Part shown: in pieces, positions 1 through 10,093 of the stretch
How positions within the stretch are numbered: the stretch's first letter is position 1
Layout of the letters: each line of letters starts with the position of its first letter
Source of the DNA: Bdellovibrio sp.
GTDB taxonomy: Bacteria > UBA10199 > 2-02-FULL-44-16 > DYJF01
Assembly: GCA_020723205.1 (NCBI GenBank)
Contig: DYJF01000010.1
Location: 1 to 43,395 of the forward strand
Length of the DNA stretch: 43,395 nt
Direction of reading: 5' to 3'
Notes under the pieces: model-generated
The model's input: only the letters and a program-made list of their open reading frames with translations
What the model was told of the DNA's origin: nothing
Databases searched by the model: none
Program-made: the position numbers and the translations under genes

Positions 1-2
1 GG

Positions 3-1889
3 CTCACCGGCAGGCCCGTGCTCGCCGCCGATGAGATGGCGACTTCCAACCGCGACATGAACATGGCGACGATCCTTGCCATCGTTGCAGTCGCCGTCAT
101 CTTCATAGTTTCTTTCAAGAGCGCGGCGAGGCCGCTGCTCGCGATGTCCGCGCTGGTGATGGGCATCGCGTGGACATACGGTTTCGTAACGCTCGTCTTC
201 GGAACGCTCAATCTTCTCTCAATCGTCTTCGCCATCATACTGGTCGGCTCTTCGATAGAATACGGGATACACGTCGTGGCGAGATATCAGGAGGAGCTTG
301 CTAAGCACCGCCACATAGACGAGGCGGTGAAAAAAATGCTTTTGGCCGTCGGCAAGGCGGACCTGACGAGCGCGGCTACCACCGCCGGCGCGTTCGCGGC
401 GCTCCTGTTCACGAACTTCAAGGCGCTTCAGCAGCTGGGCGCGATAGCCGGGATGGGGATCGTGTTCTGCCTGACCTCGATGCTGGTGGTTTTGCCCGCA
501 ATGCTCGTGCTGCGCGACCACAAGCTCTACGGGAACAGGGCCGTGCCGGCATGGGCTACGCCCAAACCGGCGCTCAAGATCACGTTCATAACGAAGTGTT
601 ACAATCGTCCGGGCGCGCTTCTCGTCGGCGCCATCGTCCTGACGCTTGCGATCGCGCCCTTCGCAAGGAAGGTCACCTTCGACTTCAATCTCCTGAACTT
701 GCAGGCGAAGGGGATGGAGTCGGTCGAATACGAGAAAAAGCTCATAACGGAGTCGGACGAATCCACATGGTTCGCAAATTCAGTGGCCGGTACGCCGCAG
801 GGATCGGCGGAGATGAGCGCGAAGTTCAGGGCGCTGCCTGTCGTGAAAAAAGTGGACGACATCACGACCATCGTGCCGCTTGATCAGAAGGCGAGGATGT
901 TCCTCATCAGAAGGATGGCGCCCGCATTTTCGGGGATAGCGGCGCAAAGGCCGCGTGTTGATGCGGCGGTGGATGCGAAAGGGCTAGTGGAGAGCATGCT
1001 TCGATTCGACGGATCGCTCGAGCGCCTTGAGGAAGAGGCCTTTTCCGCAGGACGCATTGACGCGGTCGAAGAGCTCGAGGGCCTTCGCGAGCGCCTCACG
1101 GGGCTGGCTCGGAACATTGAAGAAACGCCTGAAGCGGCGGCGCGCATCGAGGGTTACCAGAAGGAACTGTTCGCGGACCTTCACGATAAGCTCTCACTTC
1201 TTGCGTCGGGAATGGACCCCAAGCAACTCAAGATGAAGGACCTGCCCGAATCCATCGTCAGGAGGTTTGTCAGTCCGAACGGAAAATACGCGATCTATGT
1301 GACGCCGAAAGAGGATATCTGGAACCCGCAAAATCTGGAGCAATTCGTGCGCGAGATAAGGGCGGTCGATCCGGAGGTCCTAGGAACTCCGGTCGAGGTC
1401 TATGAATCGGGAAGGATAATGATACGCGCGTTCCTCATATCGGGACTTCTCGCCTTCGTGCTCATCTTCGTGCTGGCGTTCCTCGATTTCAGATCGGTCA
1501 GGGCCGCGATGATGGCGGCTTTGCCGCTCCTGCTGGGCGGTCTCTGGCTCGTTTCCTTCATGGGACTTTTCAGGGTACCTTTCAACCTCGCCAATTTTTT
1601 CGCGATACCCATCATCATAGGCGTCGGCGTGGACAGCGGCGTGCATATAATACACCGTCTGAAACAGGAACGGGAGCTGACGGCCCTCGCCCGGGCGACC
1701 GGAACTTCGGTCATGCTCACGGCCTTAACGAACGCCATCGGTTTCGGGATGATGATGATCGCCTCGCACAGGGGGATAGCCGGTCTGGGAGAGATCATGG
1801 CGATAGGAACTATATGTTGCGCTGTGGCGGCTCTTCTTGTTATGCCTCCTATCGCATGGAGATTTTTGGGGTTCTACAGGGGGAGGTGA
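3..1889 (+). CDS. RND/MMPL-family exporter permease, 5'-truncated by window start
   Basis: Two blocks of TM segments around a soluble domain. The motif GSSIEYGIHVVARYQEE...AVGKADLTSAATTAGAFAALLF recurs as GVGVDSGVHIIHRLKQE...LTALTNAIGFGMM, typical of RND/SSD permeases. The frame stays open upstream of the GTG at 18 (LTGRPVLAADEMA). Confidence 0.9.
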   Translation, partial: LTGRPVLAADEMATSNRDMNMATILAIVAVAVIFIVSFKSAARPLLAMSALVMGIAWTYGFVTLVFGTLNLLSIVFAIILVGSSIEYGIHVVARYQEELAKHRHIDEAVKKMLLAVGKADLTSAATTAGAFAALLFTNFKALQQLGAIAGMGIVFCLTSMLVVLPAMLVLRDHKLYGNRAVPAWATPKPALKITFITKCYNRPGALLVGAIVLTLAIAPFARKVTFDFNLLNLQAKGMESVEYEKKLITESDESTWFANSVAGTPQGSAEMSAKFRALPVVKKVDDITTIVPLDQKARMFLIRRMAPAFSGIAAQRPRVDAAVDAKGLVESMLRFDGSLERLEEEAFSAGRIDAVEELEGLRERLTGLARNIEETPEAAARIEGYQKELFADLHDKLSLLASGMDPKQLKMKDLPESIVRRFVSPNGKYAIYVTPKEDIWNPQNLEQFVREIRAVDPEVLGTPVEVYESGRIMIRAFLISGLLAFVLIFVLAFLDFRSVRAAMMAALPLLLGGLWLVSFMGLFRVPFNLANFFAIPIIIGVGVDSGVHIIHRLKQERELTALARATGTSVMLTALTNAIGFGMMMIASHRGIAGLGEIMAIGTICCAVAALLVMPPIAWRFLGFYRGR

Positions 1890-1890
1890 T

Positions 1891-2577
1891 ATGCGCCTGA
1901 AGTTCTTCGTTGCGGCATTCGTTCTGACGTCGCTTCTGGCGGGCAACGCTGCCGCAGCGGACGACGCCCTACATGAGTCTGTCGATAAGGAGTACAGGCA
2001 TCAGCGCAGGTGGCAGAGCGAGATCAATATCTACGGCGGAGATTTCTTGGGCGACGAGTGGCACAACTCGTGGGACGCCGGCGCCAAATATTATATGCAC
2101 ATCAACAACACCTTCGCCGTAGGCGCGTCATATCTGTACACGCCCATCTACGCCGACAGCGATTCCACGTTCGCGAGGAGTCTCACGACGAAGAACACGC
2201 ACATCATCAACGCAGAGTTGACGATATCGAATGACGCGGCGTTCAGGGCGGGCTCGTCCGTGATCGAGTGCGATTTCTTCCTGACGCTCGGCGCCGGAAC
2301 GTTCTGGATCAACGGTTTTTATGAGCCGATGGGGATGATAGGGGGAGGGGTTCGCGTTTACACCCCCGTGCCGTGGTTCGCCCTGCGCGCCGACGTCAAC
2401 AATTACATTCACCCGACGCCCATCCCGGTCGGCGATACTATAAACGCCGACATCGCGTTCAATCTCGGCGTGTCGTTCATGATCCCGCCGAGGAAGTCTG
2501 TAGCCGACATCAAAGAAGAGAAGATGAGGAAGGAGAAAGAGGAAGCCGCGGCGGCAGAGGCGGCGGTCAAAAATTAA
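1891..2577 (+). CDS. Outer membrane beta-barrel domain protein
   Basis: ATG at 1891 after a GGGGGAGG Shine-Dalgarno. Signal peptide MRLKFFVAAFVLTSLLAGNAAAA, then alternating beta-strand-like sequence. Confidence 0.75.
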   Translation: MRLKFFVAAFVLTSLLAGNAAAADDALHESVDKEYRHQRRWQSEINIYGGDFLGDEWHNSWDAGAKYYMHINNTFAVGASYLYTPIYADSDSTFARSLTTKNTHIINAELTISNDAAFRAGSSVIECDFFLTLGAGTFWINGFYEPMGMIGGGVRVYTPVPWFALRADVNNYIHPTPIPVGDTINADIAFNLGVSFMIPPRKSVADIKEEKMRKEKEEAAAAEAAVKN

Positions 2578-2989
2578 GGACGACCGAGACGGTGTCTCCG
2601 TCGCTGTCCGGCACTTCAATGCCCGCGTCCGTTTCTATGCCTGTGTTTCCGTTCCCGAATATAAGCTTTCCATAGACGGTCAGTTTTGCGCCCTTTCCGT
2701 AGCGGATATCTGAAAAACTGAAAGAACCGAGCCCGTCGAAGACGTCCATGGTGAGGGACTTTGTGGGGTCGTCCGCCGGAACAACTTCGACCTGCAGCGC
2801 GGTTATGTCCTTCCCCCTGCAGGAATTACATGCGGCGGTTCCGAAAATGGAGAAAGTCGAAAGTTCCGCCTCGGGATAGCGCGTGAATGCGTCGCTGGTG
2901 TTGTAGTAAGGCGTCTTTCCGCTGCACGATACGGTCGCCAAAAGAAGCATTGCGGTCAACGCGGCGGCCTTGAGCATTCTGTTCATCAT
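2567..2989 (-). CDS. Putative exported/lipoprotein, unknown function
   Basis: MMNRMLKAAALTAMLLLATVSCSGK resembles a lipoprotein signal peptide (imperfect lipobox). Convergently overlaps the upstream gene by 11 bp. Confidence 0.6.
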   Translation of the reverse strand: MMNRMLKAAALTAMLLLATVSCSGKTPYYNTSDAFTRYPEAELSTFSIFGTAACNSCRGKDITALQVEVVPADDPTKSLTMDVFDGLGSFSFSDIRYGKGAKLTVYGKLIFGNGNTGIETDAGIEVPDSDGDTVSVVLNF

Positions 2990-3097
2990 GCATTTATGAT
3001 AAGCCCATATTTCAGAAAAAAGCAAGGCGGCTTAGGACGTTCGAAAACAGCCGGAATTCATTGACAATACATCGTCTTATCGGCTAGTTAGAAAAAA

Positions 3098-3328
3098 GTG
3101 CAAAAGGCCCGCTTGGAAAGATGTTGGGACGAAATGGTCCCCAAAATCGCCGACAAATGGGACCGGCTGACGAACCGCGATCTGGCCGGCGTAGGCGGGG
3201 ATTTCGACCGCATGGTCGAGCTCATAAGGCAGAGATATTCACCGTCGAGATCGAAGCTCTCCATCGAAGCGGAGATCAGGGATTGGGTCGTGGACCGTAT
3301 CGATGAGCTTGAGAAGGGCGCCGAATAA
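3098..3328 (+). CDS. CsbD-like small protein
   Basis: W...KIADKWDRLTNRDLAGVGGDFDRMVELIRQRY resembles the CsbD pattern. Start uncertain (GTG 3098 or ATG 3133). Confidence 0.6.
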   Translation: MQKARLERCWDEMVPKIADKWDRLTNRDLAGVGGDFDRMVELIRQRYSPSRSKLSIEAEIRDWVVDRIDELEKGAE

Positions 3329-3340
3329 AAGGGAGGACGT

Positions 3341-4468
3341 ATGAAGGAGAAGAAAGAGTTTTCAGTGCTCGACAGGCCGTCCGGTTATAATTTTCCGGAG
3401 CTTTCGAAGGCGGATGCGGCGCGCAAGCGCGAGATACTCTCCGGCACCGTTGAGTCCGTCGATCTCGAGAAGATTAAGGACGTTGGCGATCTTGTGAACG
3501 CATACGGCAAGGCCTCCGTGCAGGCGAGGAACATAGGCACCTGTGCGAAGGTCTACGACAGCATGCTTTCCGATCAGGAACGCCCGACGATCATGCTGGG
3601 TCTGGCCGGTCCGCTGATAGCCGCGGGCCTTCGCAAGGTCATACGCGACATGGTAGCGCACAACCTGGTGGACGTCATCGTCTCCACGGGAGCGATACTC
3701 TATCAGGACCTCTATCAGTCGCAGAACTTCAAGCACTATACTGGCACGCCCAACGCGGACGACACGGTGCTGCGGGATCTGTATATAGACCGCATCTACG
3801 ACACCTATGTCGACGAGTCGCAGTTCTGGCGGCTCGACTGTTCCGTCGGGAGCTTTGCGGACAAGTTGCCGGCAGGAAGATATTCCAGCAGGCATTTCCT
3901 GCAGGAGCTGGGCGGCGCGATAAACGACGATCAGTCGATCCTCGCGACGGCTGCGCGGCACGGCGTTCCGGTCTTTTCGCCGGCGATAAACGATTCATCG
4001 ATCGGTATAGGGCTCACGGAGCATTATCACCGCTGTGTGAAGGAGAACCGCCGCGGCGTCACGATAGATTCCATACAGGACAACTACGAACTGACGCAGA
4101 TCGTGGTCAAGTCGAAGGCCACGGCCGCGGTATATATCGCCGGCGGTGTTCCCAAGAACTTCATCAACGACTCCGTAGTGATGGCCTATATCTTCAACAT
4201 GGACACCGGCGGGCACCGTTACGCCATCCAGCTCACGACGGACGTGCCGCACTGGGGCGGGCTCTCCGGCTCGACGCTTTCGGAGGCAACGAGTTGGGGA
4301 AAAGTCTCCAAACAGGCGACGCACTGCATGGCGTTCGTCGAACCGTCGGTCTCGCTGCCGCTCGTTGTCGGCTCCGTAATGAAGAAGTGGGCGGGCGCGA
4401 AGAGGCCGCGGCTCTCCTTCGAGTGGGATCCGCCGATACTTAAGAACCTCACTGTGTCGCCAAGGTAA
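3341..4468 (+). CDS. Deoxyhypusine synthase-like / homospermidine synthase-like protein
   Basis: TIMLGLAGPLIAAGLRKVIRDMVAHNLVDVIVSTGA near the N-terminus and LSEATSWGKV, with the family lysine, near the C-terminus. Confidence 0.85.
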   Translation: MKEKKEFSVLDRPSGYNFPELSKADAARKREILSGTVESVDLEKIKDVGDLVNAYGKASVQARNIGTCAKVYDSMLSDQERPTIMLGLAGPLIAAGLRKVIRDMVAHNLVDVIVSTGAILYQDLYQSQNFKHYTGTPNADDTVLRDLYIDRIYDTYVDESQFWRLDCSVGSFADKLPAGRYSSRHFLQELGGAINDDQSILATAARHGVPVFSPAINDSSIGIGLTEHYHRCVKENRRGVTIDSIQDNYELTQIVVKSKATAAVYIAGGVPKNFINDSVVMAYIFNMDTGGHRYAIQLTTDVPHWGGLSGSTLSEATSWGKVSKQATHCMAFVEPSVSLPLVVGSVMKKWAGAKRPRLSFEWDPPILKNLTVSPR

Positions 4469-4487
4469 TAAGCCAAGCGGTCCCCAT

Positions 4488-5219
4488 ATGGATATTTCCG
4501 ATCTCGATCGCCTCACCTTAGGTGCAAATATGGACGAAAGGTCCGCGACCGAGGTCGTCAATTGGGCGTGGGACACCTTCAAAGAGGATCTTGTTCTTGC
4601 CTGCGGCTTCGTTGCCGACGACATGGTCCTTCTCGATATGCTCTCGCGGGTTGCCCCTTCGCTTAAGATCGCCGTTGTCGACTCCGGCCGTCTCTTTCCC
4701 GAAACATATGAGTTCATGGACAAGGTGTATGACCGGTACCGCTGCAAGGTCTCATTTTTCACTCCGGATACGGGATCTCTTCAGCGCTATTTATGTGCGA
4801 ACGGCCCCAACGAATTTCGCCACGACCATAAGTTGCGGCTCGACTGCTGCGAATTGAGAAGACATGAGCCGTTAAGGCGGGCCCTTGACGGTTGCAAGGC
4901 GTGGATGGCGGGCTTAAGACGTTCCCAGAGGGGAAAAAGGGCGTCAGTAGAAAAGGTCGCATTGGACGCAGTGCACGCGGGACTTGTCAAGATATGCCCG
5001 CTCGCGGACTGGAGCTGGGAACAGGTCTGGGCGTATGTGAAAGAACACAGCGTGCCCACTCATCCGTTCTATGAAAAGGGCTACATGAGCATCGGCTGCG
5101 CACCCTGCACTAGGCCTTCACGGTCGGGCGACGAGCGCGGGGGCAGATGGTGGTGGGAGGACCCCAAAGAGCGCGAGGACGGGATACATTTCACCTTCGA
5201 AGATGAACCATCAAAATAG
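4488..5219 (+). CDS. cysH: Assimilatory APS/PAPS reductase
   Basis: RLDCCELRR...IGCAPCT gives the CC...CxxC 4Fe-4S motif of APS-type CysH. PP-loop-family fold sequence [16 protein letters not shown]. Confidence 0.9.
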   Translation: MDISDLDRLTLGANMDERSATEVVNWAWDTFKEDLVLACGFVADDMVLLDMLSRVAPSLKIAVVDSGRLFPETYEFMDKVYDRYRCKVSFFTPDTGSLQRYLCANGPNEFRHDHKLRLDCCELRRHEPLRRALDGCKAWMAGLRRSQRGKRASVEKVALDAVHAGLVKICPLADWSWEQVWAYVKEHSVPTHPFYEKGYMSIGCAPCTRPSRSGDERGGRWWWEDPKEREDGIHFTFEDEPSK

Positions 5220-6894
5220 ATATGGCAGCGGGCGTGACGCCCGGCATCCTCGATGCCTGCGCAAGCGTCACCGGCTTGATCTGCGTCAGCTTCTCGCGGA
5301 CCTCGTTCGACAGTCCGTTAACGGCGTCGTATGAGAAGTCTTTGGGAATCCGGAAATTTTCAAGCTCCTCGAACTTTGCGATGAGCCGCTCCTGCGACCT
5401 GATGTATCCGCCGTATTTTAAGCGGATGGCGGCCGCCTCGGTCACTTCAGCATCGAAGTTTCCATGGGGGGATCTGATCGCCTCGTCTATCGCATCTTTT
5501 TTTCTTTCAAAATGTTCCCACTCGTCGTCGCCGACGAGGCCGACCCGCCGGCCGGTTGGACGCAAACGTGCGTCGGCATTGTCCTCGCGCAGGGCCAGGC
5601 GGTGTTCGGCGCGCGATGTGAACATCCTGTAGGGTTCGTTCGTTCCCTTCGTGACGAGGTCGTCTATGAGGACGCCGATATATGCCTCGCTTCTCTTAAG
5701 AATAAGCGGTTCCTTTTCATGAAGCGAAATGGCCGCGTTGATCCCAGCGATCAATCCCTGCGCCGCCGCTTCTTCATAACCGGACGTGCCGTTTATCTGT
5801 CCGGCAAGATAGAGGCCTTTCACGGACTTCGTTTCAAGTGTGGGATAAAGCTGTGTGGGAAACACGAAATCATATTCAACCGCGTATCCCGGCTGGACGA
5901 CCTTCGCATTTTCGAGCCCCGGAACGGTCTTCAGTATTTTATACTGGATATCGAGGGGCAGCGAAGTTGAAAGTCCGTTGACGTATATCCAGTTCGTTCG
6001 GAGCCCTTCCGGCTCCAAAAAGAGCTGGTGACGTTCCTTATCGGAAAAGCGCACCACCTTGTCCTCGATGGACGGGCAATAGCGCGGTCCTACACCGGTG
6101 ATTTTTCCGGAATACAGAGGGGACCTTGCAAGATTGTCCGTGATCGCCCTGTGAGTTCTGTCGTTCGTGTAAGTTATAAAACACGATACCTGCGGAATAG
6201 GCGCGAATTTGTGAAAAAAGGAAAATCGCGGCGGCGGCTCGTCACCCTTTTGCTCCTGACATGCGCCGAAATCTATCGTCTCCTTTGCGAGCCGAGGGCA
6301 CGTGCCGGTCTTTAGACGGCCCATTTCAAGGCCCAGATTTTTCAGCGCAGCCGGAAGTCCGTGCGAAGCAATATCCCCGATCCGTCCGCCTTCCTTGTGT
6401 TCCATTCCGAAATGAAGGAGGCCGTTTAAGAACGTGCCGGTCGTGATGACGATCTTCTTTCCCGCAATGACGTCGTCACTAACCTTCACTCCGACAACGG
6501 CGTTATCTTGAACGATCAGCTCTTCGACCATCCCCTCAACGGTCGCGAGGCCCGGCTGACGCATGAGCGCCGCCTTCATGTATCCATGATACAGTGCCCT
6601 GTCCGACTGGCAGCGCGTGGAACGGACCGCGGGACCCTTGCTCATATTGAGGCGCCGGAACTGGATGCCTGTCGCGTCGGCGGCTCGTCCCATCTCGCCG
6701 CCCAGCGCGTCTATCTCGCGGACGATGTGCCCCTTCGCAAGGCCGCCTATCGCCGGATTGCAGCTCATCTCCGCGATGGTGTCCATGCGTCCGGTGACGA
6801 TAAGAACCTTTGCGCCCGTGCGGGCGGCCGCTAAAGCGGCCTCGCACCCAGCGTGTCCGGCCCCGACAACTATGATGTCATAGTTTGTGCTCAT
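5191..6894 (-). CDS. mnmG: tRNA uridine-5-carboxymethylaminomethyl(34) synthesis enzyme MnmG
   Basis: [61 protein letters not shown]-terminal [10 protein letters not shown]...[14 protein letters not shown]. Confidence 0.97.
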   Translation of the reverse strand: MSTNYDIIVVGAGHAGCEAALAAARTGAKVLIVTGRMDTIAEMSCNPAIGGLAKGHIVREIDALGGEMGRAADATGIQFRRLNMSKGPAVRSTRCQSDRALYHGYMKAALMRQPGLATVEGMVEELIVQDNAVVGVKVSDDVIAGKKIVITTGTFLNGLLHFGMEHKEGGRIGDIASHGLPAALKNLGLEMGRLKTGTCPRLAKETIDFGACQEQKGDEPPPRFSFFHKFAPIPQVSCFITYTNDRTHRAITDNLARSPLYSGKITGVGPRYCPSIEDKVVRFSDKERHQLFLEPEGLRTNWIYVNGLSTSLPLDIQYKILKTVPGLENAKVVQPGYAVEYDFVFPTQLYPTLETKSVKGLYLAGQINGTSGYEEAAAQGLIAGINAAISLHEKEPLILKRSEAYIGVLIDDLVTKGTNEPYRMFTSRAEHRLALREDNADARLRPTGRRVGLVGDDEWEHFERKKDAIDEAIRSPHGNFDAEVTEAAAIRLKYGGYIRSQERLIAKFEELENFRIPKDFSYDAVNGLSNEVREKLTQIKPVTLAQASRMPGVTPAAISILMVHLRR

Positions 6895-6935
6895 GGTTAA
6901 CGAGCGGGCTTAAAGCATAAAAGGGGCGGCAATGG

Positions 6936-6964
6936 AAATAAAAAAGGCGGCCGGAAGGCCGCCT
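6936..6964 (-). terminator. Rho-independent terminator for the 6983-7744 gene
   Basis: AGGCGGCC-GGAA-GGCCGCCT (6945-6964) perfect 8-bp stem, with a T-run on the minus strand. Confidence 0.85.
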
Positions 6965-6982
6965 GAATTATTGCCATTGAAT

Positions 6983-7744
6983 TTACTGTTTCTTCCGCAC
7001 CAATACGAGTGGAAGGGTGCAGACGGCCAAGATGATCGCCGAAACGATTCCGGTCGACGGGTTCGTGTTCATGATGCCGCAGCCCGCGCTGCCGTTCCAC
7101 TCTTGGACGATGGAGTCGAGGGGGATCTCGGCATAACTGACGTTCGGTCCTTCAAAGGACGGACCGCTTCCGGCGCATGGAGCCGAAGTCGTGCATGGAC
7201 AGGTGGGGCAGGAGGGCGAGGGCGCGGCGACGTCTATGCTCGGGATTTCCGGATGCGTGTCGTCACGGAAGACGGGCGGCCGTTCGATATCGCTTCCTTC
7301 CTCGTCCGGAACGTCTCCGACGTCAAGCGGAGGTCTGTCGGTTAGCGTCCCACCGAACCGCGAGCCCGGAACGTCAATTTCAGCGGGATCGTCCGGGACT
7401 GTTTCGGGCATGTCCGAAGGGATATCGAGATCGCGGCAGCGCAAAGGATCGCGCAGACAGTCTTCCACCGCGTGCCTAGGGTCGAAATGCGAAATGACAT
7501 CGTCTTCGGCATCCGAGGTTCCGGAAGGAGTAAAGGGTGTCGCTTCAACATTTGCGGGTTTCAATTCGATATCGGTATCGCTGTCGTTTGTGACAAAGGC
7601 CTCATACGCCGGCTTGACCGCTTCAATGTCGGGAGCGTCATCTTTCACGAAGGCCTGATATTCCGTATAAAGGACGAAATCTCCGGCGAACGCGGCCGGA
7701 GATATGAAGATCATTGTTATCGCGGCAAGTAATATTTTTTTCAT
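6983..7744 (-). CDS. Exported protein with C-terminal MYXO-CTERM-like sorting signal
   Basis: Signal peptide MKKILLAAITMIFISPAAFAG. Acidic low-complexity body. C-terminus GSAGCGIMNTNPSTGIVSAIILAVCTLPLVLVRKKQ. Confidence 0.8.
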   Translation of the reverse strand: MKKILLAAITMIFISPAAFAGDFVLYTEYQAFVKDDAPDIEAVKPAYEAFVTNDSDTDIELKPANVEATPFTPSGTSDAEDDVISHFDPRHAVEDCLRDPLRCRDLDIPSDMPETVPDDPAEIDVPGSRFGGTLTDRPPLDVGDVPDEEGSDIERPPVFRDDTHPEIPSIDVAAPSPSCPTCPCTTSAPCAGSGPSFEGPNVSYAEIPLDSIVQEWNGSAGCGIMNTNPSTGIVSAIILAVCTLPLVLVRKKQ

Positions 7745-7766
7745 CTTTATCTCGCAGTTCTCCCTT

Positions 7767-8357
7767 TTACTTTCTGCGCCTGATCGTCATCGGAACAAGC
7801 GACAGTGCAAGGACCACCACCGAGAGGATGTTCGCATGTGAGACGTTTCCCGCCATACTGCAACCTCCGCCCCACGCCTCGCCCGACGCCTCGGGGCCGG
7901 TCGTTTCGTCGCCTGTGGCCTCGTCATCCACAATGCGGTCGCCTGTGATAATGGGATCGAGCGGCGCTACCGGACAACCGTCGGACGTATCCGCGGCTTC
8001 ATCGATGCAAGCATCGGCATCGTCATAGATCCCGTCCAGGTCCGTATCGGGACAGCCGTTTTCGTTAACTGTCGCGTCGGCCGCAGTTTCTGCGCAGAGG
8101 TCCGCCGAATCCTTGACACCGTCGGCGTCCGCATCGGGGCAGCCGTTCGTTTCGACAGGCCCCGCTTCAGACACACATTCATCAGCGCTCTCCACCACTC
8201 CGTCGCCGTCAGAATCGATAGAATCAAGAAAGGAGCTTGTGGGGGAGCAGACTTCCGGGTTCAGTTCGCAGAATGTGGGGAAGTGCCACGCACTGGCATT
8301 CGCCCCGATAAGCAGGCCGATCGAGAGCACCGCTGCAAAAACAAAAAATTTCTTCAT
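7767..8357 (-). CDS. Thrombospondin type 3 repeat-containing exported protein with C-terminal sorting signal
   Basis: Signal peptide, DSDGDGVVESADEC..DADADGVKDSADLC..DTDLDGIYDDADAC calcium-binding repeats, C-terminus GGGCSMAGNVSHANILSVVVLALSLVPMTIRRRK. Confidence 0.85.
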   Translation of the reverse strand: MKKFFVFAAVLSIGLLIGANASAWHFPTFCELNPEVCSPTSSFLDSIDSDGDGVVESADECVSEAGPVETNGCPDADADGVKDSADLCAETAADATVNENGCPDTDLDGIYDDADACIDEAADTSDGCPVAPLDPIITGDRIVDDEATGDETTGPEASGEAWGGGCSMAGNVSHANILSVVVLALSLVPMTIRRRK

Positions 8358-8412
8358 AGCACCTCCAAATGGTTATTCACCCTTAGGAGTAGCAAGAAGG
8401 GTGCCAAAAAAC

Positions 8413-8440
8413 AGACGAGAGACACAAGACACAAGACAAG
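8413..8440. repeat. GAGACACAAGACACAAGACA simple dispersed repeat
   Basis: Short-period RAGACAC-type repeat; a relative occurs at 41917-41947. Confidence 0.7.
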
Positions 8441-8594
8441 TGTTTTATTAGTAATATCGAATAGTTAAGCTGGTGCCAGGTTGAAGGTGGCTTGAGGGTC
8501 CTACATTATATATGGGGAAATGGAAGGCGGGCGGGGTGAAAAGTCTCCAATTTTACCTTGTTTCTTAAAGACACCTCCCGTAGCATCTCCTGCC

Positions 8595-9317
8595 ATGAAG
8601 AACGACAAGGTATTCATAACGGGCGCTACAGGTTCCATCGGTCAGGCGGTGGCGGCAGAATTTTCCTGCCGCGGTTATGAGTTGGTCCTTCATTATAATA
8701 AGAACGAGCAAGCGGCGTTGAAAATATCCGGCGAGATAAAAAAGGCGGGCGGCAAAGCCGTCCTTGTCGGAGCGGACATTTCCCGTGTCGAAGGGATAAA
8801 GAAGATGTTCGAAGAGGCGTCGAAGGAATTGAGCGGGTTTAACGTGCTTGTGCACTGCGCTGCCGGTTTCATGCGGACCGCCTTCGATGAAGTTGACGAG
8901 AAAATCTTCGACGACGTTATCGCCGTGGACCTCAAGGCGGCGTTTTTCGTTGCGCAGGTTGCGGCAAGATCGATGAAGGACGGTGGAAGGATGATCTTTT
9001 TGAGCGACATCGCTGCTCAACGGCCGTACGCGGGATATCTTCCGTATTGCATGGCGAAGGCGGGCGTTGATTCGCTGGTCAGAGGGCTCGCTAAAAAACT
9101 CGCGCCGAAGATATCCGTGAACGCGATCGCCCCGTACATCGTTACGCGGCCTGCCGGTATGAGCGATGCCGGCTGGAACGACCTCATAGATAAAGCGCCG
9201 ATGCGCCGTGAGAGTCCGCCGCGGGAGATAGCGCGGCTTGTCGGCTTTCTTGCGGAGGCGTCGCCGTCGCTCACGGGGCAGGTGATCGCCGTTGACGGCG
9301 GGAGGACGCTGGGGTGA
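8595..9317 (+). CDS. SDR-family oxidoreductase (FabG/FolM-like)
   Basis: VFITGATGSIGQAVAAEF Rossmann motif; YLPYCMAKAGVDSL (YxxxK). ATG 8595. Confidence 0.9.
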   Translation: MKNDKVFITGATGSIGQAVAAEFSCRGYELVLHYNKNEQAALKISGEIKKAGGKAVLVGADISRVEGIKKMFEEASKELSGFNVLVHCAAGFMRTAFDEVDEKIFDDVIAVDLKAAFFVAQVAARSMKDGGRMIFLSDIAAQRPYAGYLPYCMAKAGVDSLVRGLAKKLAPKISVNAIAPYIVTRPAGMSDAGWNDLIDKAPMRRESPPREIARLVGFLAEASPSLTGQVIAVDGGRTLG

Positions 9318-9721
9318 ACATGTATTCCATCAGCAAATCCTTTTCGTTCTGTTACGGCCACCGCCTTTTGGGCGATAAGGGCAAGTGCCGAAACCTTCAC
9401 GGCCACACGGCGAAAGCGGTTATCTATTTGAGGGCGGATTCGCTGAACGGAAACGGGATGGTCTGCCACTTCGATGACCTTAAAGGAACAATCGGCAGAT
9501 GGATAGAAGAGAACCTCGATCATTCCATGATACTCTCAAAGGGCGACCCCGCGGTTGAGGCGCTTAGAGGAATAGGTGAGCGCGTGTTCACGATGAACAC
9601 CAATCCCACCGCGGAGAACATAGCCAAGCTCGTGCATGACGAGGCGAGATCGCAAGGACTTCCGGTCGCGCGCGTCGAAATGTGGGAATCTGATTCGGCG
9701 CGGGCCGTCTACGGCTCCTAG
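9314..9721 (+). CDS. 6-carboxytetrahydropterin synthase / PTPS family (QueD-like)
   Basis: FSFCYGHRL...CRNLHGH (CxxxHGH) and LDHSMIL...NPTAENIAKL motifs. Overlaps the SDR stop. Confidence 0.85.
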   Translation: MNMYSISKSFSFCYGHRLLGDKGKCRNLHGHTAKAVIYLRADSLNGNGMVCHFDDLKGTIGRWIEENLDHSMILSKGDPAVEALRGIGERVFTMNTNPTAENIAKLVHDEARSQGLPVARVEMWESDSARAVYGS

Positions 9722-9945
9722 ACCGATATAACCTCTTTGAGTTCCGGGAACGAATCGCGCAATGTCTGCTCGACGCCCGCCTTTAATGTCATGAGCGAGA
9801 ACGGGCAGCAACCGCACGCGCCGGTCAGTTTCACGACGACGGTGTTGTCGTTCTTTATCTCCACAAGCTCCACTCCGCCGCCGTCGGCCGCGAGCCGAGG
9901 TCTGATCTTATCATTCAATATCTTTTCCACATCTTCGCGTTTCAT
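9718..9945 (-). CDS. NifU C-terminal (Nfu-type) Fe-S scaffold domain protein
   Basis: IRPRLAADGGGVELVEI...LTGACGCCPFSLMTLKAGVE with CxxC. ATG 9945 preceded by AAAGGAGG. Confidence 0.93.
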   Translation of the reverse strand: MKREDVEKILNDKIRPRLAADGGGVELVEIKNDNTVVVKLTGACGCCPFSLMTLKAGVEQTLRDSFPELKEVISV

Positions 9946-10093
9946 CCATCCTCCTTTGGTCATAATGCATCTCTTTCCAGAGTCCTGTTTATAGCGATAG
10001 CAGGGGAAAAGTAAAGGGGCGTTCCCATATTTTTTATAAAAGGACCCTGACGGCTTGACATTGTCCCGACACCTCGTGCATGTAATACTGTCT

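Noticed and set aside
10055-10088. TTGACA before the PAP2 gene as a -35 box
   Set aside because: The nearest -10-like TAATAC is 22 bp away, too far for a sigma70-type promoter.
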